Below, in pieces: positions 63,001 through 64,000 of a stretch of DNA of 64,000 nt. Origin of the DNA: Lotus japonicus (lineage: Eukaryota; Streptophyta; Magnoliopsida; Fabales; Fabaceae); NCBI RefSeq assembly GCF_012489685.1, contig NC_080044.1, forward strand, positions 81,144,732 through 81,208,731. Reading direction: 5' to 3'. The notes beneath the pieces were generated by a model. It did no database searches. It was not told the origin of the DNA and saw only the letters and a list, made by a program, of their open reading frames with translations. The translations under genes and the position numbers were made by a program. Each line of letters begins with the position of its first letter. The stretch's first letter is position 1.

Positions 63001-63441
63001 TTCATTGGTTTTACTTCTTTAAGTGCTCTCATGTTGATGTGTATTTAATATTTCTTTGAACTAGGCTTTTAGCCTGGTGTGTCCTCTCTCTTGATGTCTT
63101 CTTGTAGAGTTATGATTGGTATTTTAGGTGCAAACCCAGAGATAACTAATTTCATTGTTTTTCCTCACAGTTGAGTTTAACCGCTGGAGAAGAGGTTGAG
63201 ATTGAGTACGAAGTAGATGGCTGGTTTTATGTAAGTCTTTAACGAGTCATCTCTTTGTATCTTGTCTGTAGTTTAGATTTAGATAACTAGAATTTCCCTA
63301 GATTCCTCAGGTTTATAACCTTGCATGGTGGAAAATCAGTCGCTGATTGCCTACTTCTTGCTGCAGGTTAAGAAGAAACGCCCTGGCAGGGATGGCAAGA
63401 TGGCTGGGCTTGTCCCTGTTTTATATGTCAATCAGGCCTGA
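45053..63441 (+). CDS. TASH3: TPLATE-complex subunit TASH3 (SH3-domain protein)
   Basis: 27 exons: 45053-45058, 45132-45392, 45669-45728, 45828-45920, 46052-46280, 47053-47159, 47753-47815, 47977-48077, 48776-48882, 49017-49037, 49718-49813, 49908-50028, 50182-50322, 50455-50645, 50976-51247, 52020-52121, 52358-52534, 52636-52824, 59719-59960, 60044-60190, 60637-60853, 61052-61180, 61280-61417, 62656-62715, 62797-62976, 63171-63230, 63367-63441. All are GT-AG and in phase, giving 1194 residues, close to Arabidopsis TASH3 as I recall it. The protein has an Ala/Pro-rich N-terminus after MADSSGTTLMDLI, a long helical adaptin-like trunk and a C-terminal SH3 domain (ALYDF, EVEIEYEVDGWFYVKK, GLVPVLYV). 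TASH3 is a large subunit of the plant TPLATE adaptor complex (TSET TSAUCER counterpart) in clathrin-mediated endocytosis. Exon 1 codes only Met-Ala. Intron 18 is 6.9 kb because of nested retroelements; introns 10 and 23 also hold transposons. Confidence 0.95.
47690..47770 (+). repeat. Duplicated splice acceptor before TASH3 exon 7
   Basis: GATTTTCAGGTCGGTGATAC at about 47693 and GATTTTCAGGTTGGTGATAC at about 47744 are near copies about 51 bases apart. The second is the used acceptor and exon start. The first is a potential decoy: splicing there would read five codons (VGDTL) then TAA. Confidence 0.75.
49092..49404 (+). mobile_element. TRIM retrotransposon in TASH3 intron 10
   Basis: 313 bp. 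LTRs at 49092-49170 (79 bp) and 49325-49404 (80 bp) both start TGTTAGAAAT and end TTTGACA. The primer-binding site TGGTATCAGAGCC is at 49171-49183 and a purine tract GTGAGGGGGGCG precedes the right LTR. Flanks are GTTTG and GTTTA, a TSD with one mismatch. There is no coding capacity. It belongs to the same family as the interrupted TRIM at 53928-59569. Confidence 0.9.
52945..53870. other. GC-rich, purine-biased insert in TASH3 intron 18
   Basis: About 900 bp differ sharply from the AT-rich intron around them: from 53030 to 53720 the plus strand is rich in GGTGG, GGAG and GAAG. Both ends have related inverted sequence (TAAAAAAATGCC at the left, GGCATTTTTTTA-like at 53820-53832), so it may be another mobile element. 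No TSD was found and the frames inside match no family I know. Confidence 0.4.
53949..54266 (+). repeat. Copia left LTR
   Basis: 318 bp, starting TATTAGAGTACAC and ending TTTTCAACA, so the terminal pair is TA..CA and not the usual TG..CA. It contains a direct repeat of a 52-bp unit (ATAGTTAGTTATGCTGAGCTG onward, about 54045-54148). Confidence 0.93.
54185..54193 (+). promoter_or_regulatory. Candidate LTR TATA box
   Basis: CTATAAATA, 75 bases before the LTR end, is a good TATA match and would start the genomic RNA near 54220. The same motif lies in the right LTR at 59256-59264, where it could drive transcription into TASH3 exon 19. Confidence 0.5.
54267..54280 (+). other. Copia primer-binding site
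   Basis: TGGTATCAAGAGCA follows the left LTR directly. It matches the initiator tRNA-Met site with one extra A after TGGTATCA. Confidence 0.75.
54336..59006 (+). CDS. Copia gag-pol polyprotein
   Basis: One uninterrupted frame of 1556 codons. Order: gag domain of the UBN2/Retrotran_gag type (about residues 25-240), a Gly/Arg-rich linker, CCHC zinc knuckle CQICKKYGHDASICYH (about 322-337), aspartic protease DSGATHHV (about 466), integrase with HHCC finger (SRLGHPH to CSACC, about 640-680), catalytic DLWGP, TDNGTEF and an NGSVERKHR glutamate, reverse transcriptase (WVFRIKENADG, LDVNNAFLNG, YGLKQAPRAW, catalytic YVDD near 1235), and RNase H (FCDADWGSDPDDRRST, STEAEYR, FCDNMGA, TKHMELD). All catalytic motifs appear intact, so the element may be able to move by itself. 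The stop adjoins the polypurine tract; there is no envelope-like frame. No ribosomal frameshift is needed, as in most plant copia elements. Lineage within copia is not settled. Confidence 0.97.
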   Translation: MAEEAPEIPIPVPVAVAQPQLSSSTLVHKLSLKLDDTNFLSWKQHVEGIVRTHRLQSYLARPEIPPRFLSEEDRVNAVENPAYQIWEQQDSALFTWLLSSLSPSVLPTVVNCSQSWQVWEAVLDFFQAHSLAQSTQLRSEIRSISKGSKSCSEYLKRIKSIVNALITIGDPISYREQLEAIFDGLPEDYSHLQTIVYNRETPSSISQIEAMIIAHEARLDRARSRQVTANPPSALLTQASPPPATQPPSSAPSPVPSEANYASSSVDSSYEERSFDERGDERSGFSDSRGRGGYNGRGGGNNSRGGYNGRGGGRGNNRSVQCQICKKYGHDASICYHRASSTPSIGMSGMNSGYGMQFPNFPMVPMPQFGFSPYCGSPQFGNPTQFGQQQYSGPGSSFPGFPFGPQQFGFHPFAGTPWNNSSSSQFTSVGHRPGNYNARPPQAMITGSSQAGGSSASANLSTWFPDSGATHHVTNDASVVSDSVSLAGNDHIFMGNGQGLPILSIGSASFPSPYHTNTTLTLKNLLLVPDITKNLVSVSKFARDNNVYFEFHSSFCVVKCQVTSRVLLKGHVGPDGLYVFEGMHTPSLSKRSSVQVPSSLPPVAVSDSVSALSAVFPSSTIPSSSNKSSTIVCPTSYGLWHSRLGHPHHEALHSALNSCNIPVPNRAKFTVCSACCLSKSHRLPSHSSSTVYHSPLELVFADLWGPASIESSCGFSYFLTCVDAYSRFTWIFPIKKKSDTCSVFLQFQAMVELKFSLKLKSVQTDNGTEFKPLTPYFTKLGIVHRLTCPYTHHQNGSVERKHRHIIETGLSLLAHAHLPYQFWDHAFLAAVFLINRLPTSVLGNVSPYFKLFKVQPDYKLLKVFGCACYPHLRPYTHSKLSLRSKLCVFIGYSSTHQGYKCMDNEGKIYISKDVIFDEFTYPYHALFNPNESATSGQGLSSVIPLIPAAAHIQQPNTAAAISAPSPEHNADSVSSVQQQPMHSPLPSASSGSAAQGHQSSTSSSAGSVPQPVGNVHPMQTRAKSGIVMPRLFPTLLLTQAEPTTTKQALKDPKWQTAMQAEYDALMANGTWTLVPLPKDRKPIGCKWVFRIKENADGTINRYKARLVAKGYHQVKGFDYSETFSPVVKPITIRLILTLAITKQWHIHQLDVNNAFLNGALQEEVYMTQPTGFQNSDTTLVCKLHKALYGLKQAPRAWFERLKSALVKYGFTPSKCDPSLFTFYIKGSVIYILVYVDDIIITGNSLPLVQQVVQNLDSEFSLKQLGQLDYFLGVQVHHLKDRSLLLTQTKYIHDLLERAEMGEAKGISTPMIGGAKLSKYGSDYFADPTLYRSIVGALQYATLTRPEISFAVNKVCQFLSQPLEDHWKAVKRILRYLKGTIHHGLHLNPCSLSSTVPLVAFCDADWGSDPDDRRSTSGSCVFFGPNLVSWSSKKQTLVARSSTEAEYRSLANTSAELLWIQSLLQELKVPFSSPRVFCDNMGAVALTHNPVLHTRTKHMELDIFFVREKVLNGSLFVHHIPSEDQLADIFTKALSPTRFELLRSKLHVAEKILSSPP
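59007..59019 (+). other. Copia polypurine tract
   Basis: GTTTGAGGGGGTC lies between the stop codon and the right LTR, as expected for plus-strand priming. Confidence 0.8.
59020..59337 (+). repeat. Copia right LTR
   Basis: 318 bp, with no difference from the left LTR that I could see on direct reading. Followed by the TAAAA TSD. Confidence 0.93.
60945..60967 (+). repeat. (AC)n microsatellite in TASH3 intron 21
   Basis: About eleven AC units in a row; likely polymorphic in length. Confidence 0.85.
61835..62179. mobile_element. MULE-type MITE in TASH3 intron 23
   Basis: 345 bp with 23-bp inverted ends (GGGTTTTGATTTTGGTGCC at the left, one mismatch at the right) and a perfect 9-bp duplication TTAAGTTAT at 61826-61834 and 62180-62188. 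The interior has repeated ATAAGTGCGGT-like motifs. No coding capacity. Confidence 0.88.
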
Positions 63442-64000
63442 ATTTTGTACGTAAAAATCTCTTGTAACTTCCGAGTCATAATGCAAATGGTTTTTGTTTT
63501 TCTTGTCTCCGGCATTGTTTCCATTCCAAGGTTCAGTCTGCTCGTGTCATATGCCATCCCTATGCTTCGCTCTGAATTTTTTTTTAATCAATTTTTCATG
63601 TATTTATCTTGTTCCCCTATTTGTCAGGTTGTATGCTATCTAAGTGTCATAGTCCTTGCTATTTGAGAGTGTTTTAGCCATTCATCCTAGGGATTTCATT
63701 TTTGTAAAGAGTGCTACTGAAAGTACCATTGAATTTACTGGAATTAGTATATTTGCTCTTATATAGGGAGTTTAACACATCAGGTGTAATGTAAGTTTCA
63801 AGTTTTCCAAGCTGTTGCTATCTTGAGATATACTTAGTGCTTGTTTGGATGTGCATGTTTCAAGTTTTCAAGTTGAGTATACATGTTGAGAAGCTCATAA
63901 TCTTTTGATTTCTGGGTCTTCCTAGCATCCCCTCTGGCCACATTTATAATTTTTTCTGGCGAAGATTCTTGTTAAATACCAACTTTTATTGGTCTGAAAT
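63442..64000 (+). other. 3' flank of TASH3
   Basis: Probable 3' untranslated region and downstream DNA. No further gene begins before the end of the window. The text from about 63838 (GTGCTTGTTTGGATGTGCATG) looks like the edge of another MITE. Confidence 0.45.

Overview
This is a window of plant nuclear genome, almost certainly a eudicot and possibly a legume. The legume guess is inference from the AT-rich intergenic DNA, the style of the short inverted-repeat elements and the gene families; nothing in the sequence proves it. Genes have short GT-AG introns. Six protein-coding genes can be modelled exon by exon with phase kept throughout, and the space between and inside them is packed with transposable elements, many with exact target-site duplications (TSDs).

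Layout. 0.1-1.6 kb: a Mutator-like element (MULE) carrying a broken fragment of a DELLA-type GRAS gene. 2.6-5.0 kb (+): TIC32-like short-chain dehydrogenase/reductase. 5.0-9.8 kb: intergenic, with a MULE-type MITE and a 5'-truncated LINE. 9.8-13.3 kb (-): WDR44-like WD40 protein. 13.3-22.5 kb: repeat-rich intergenic DNA with a tandem three-LTR TRIM, a hAT-like MITE, a SINE, a large GC-rich element and an inverted-repeat element. 22.5-24.1 kb (-): GRAM-domain GEM-like protein. 24.5-26.7 kb: a second MULE MITE and a hAT element. 27.8-31.0 kb (+): Golgi-type putative methyltransferase of the PMT/QUASIMODO family. 31.3-33.6 kb: a Helitron with repeated 5' ends. 35.0-37.8 kb (-): Raf-like (STY13-type) protein kinase. 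38.8-44.7 kb: gene-free region of LINE RNase H remnants duplicated in tandem, with a run of hairpin-forming units. 45.0-63.4 kb (+): a 27-exon gene for the TPLATE-complex subunit TASH3.

The genes do not form a pathway; they are unrelated housekeeping or signalling genes, as usual in plants. The most informative structure is the TASH3 gene. It hosts a TRIM in intron 10, a same-family TRIM in intron 18 into which a complete Ty1/copia element has inserted, and a MULE MITE in intron 23. The copia element has one uninterrupted 1556-codon gag-pol frame, two 318-bp LTRs that look identical by eye and a perfect TAAAA TSD, so it is young and possibly still active. I see no new defence or metabolic system. 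The novelty lies in the transposon structures: the DELLA-capturing MULE, the tandem TRIM, the Helitron with repeated 5' ends, and nested elements in a conserved endocytosis gene.
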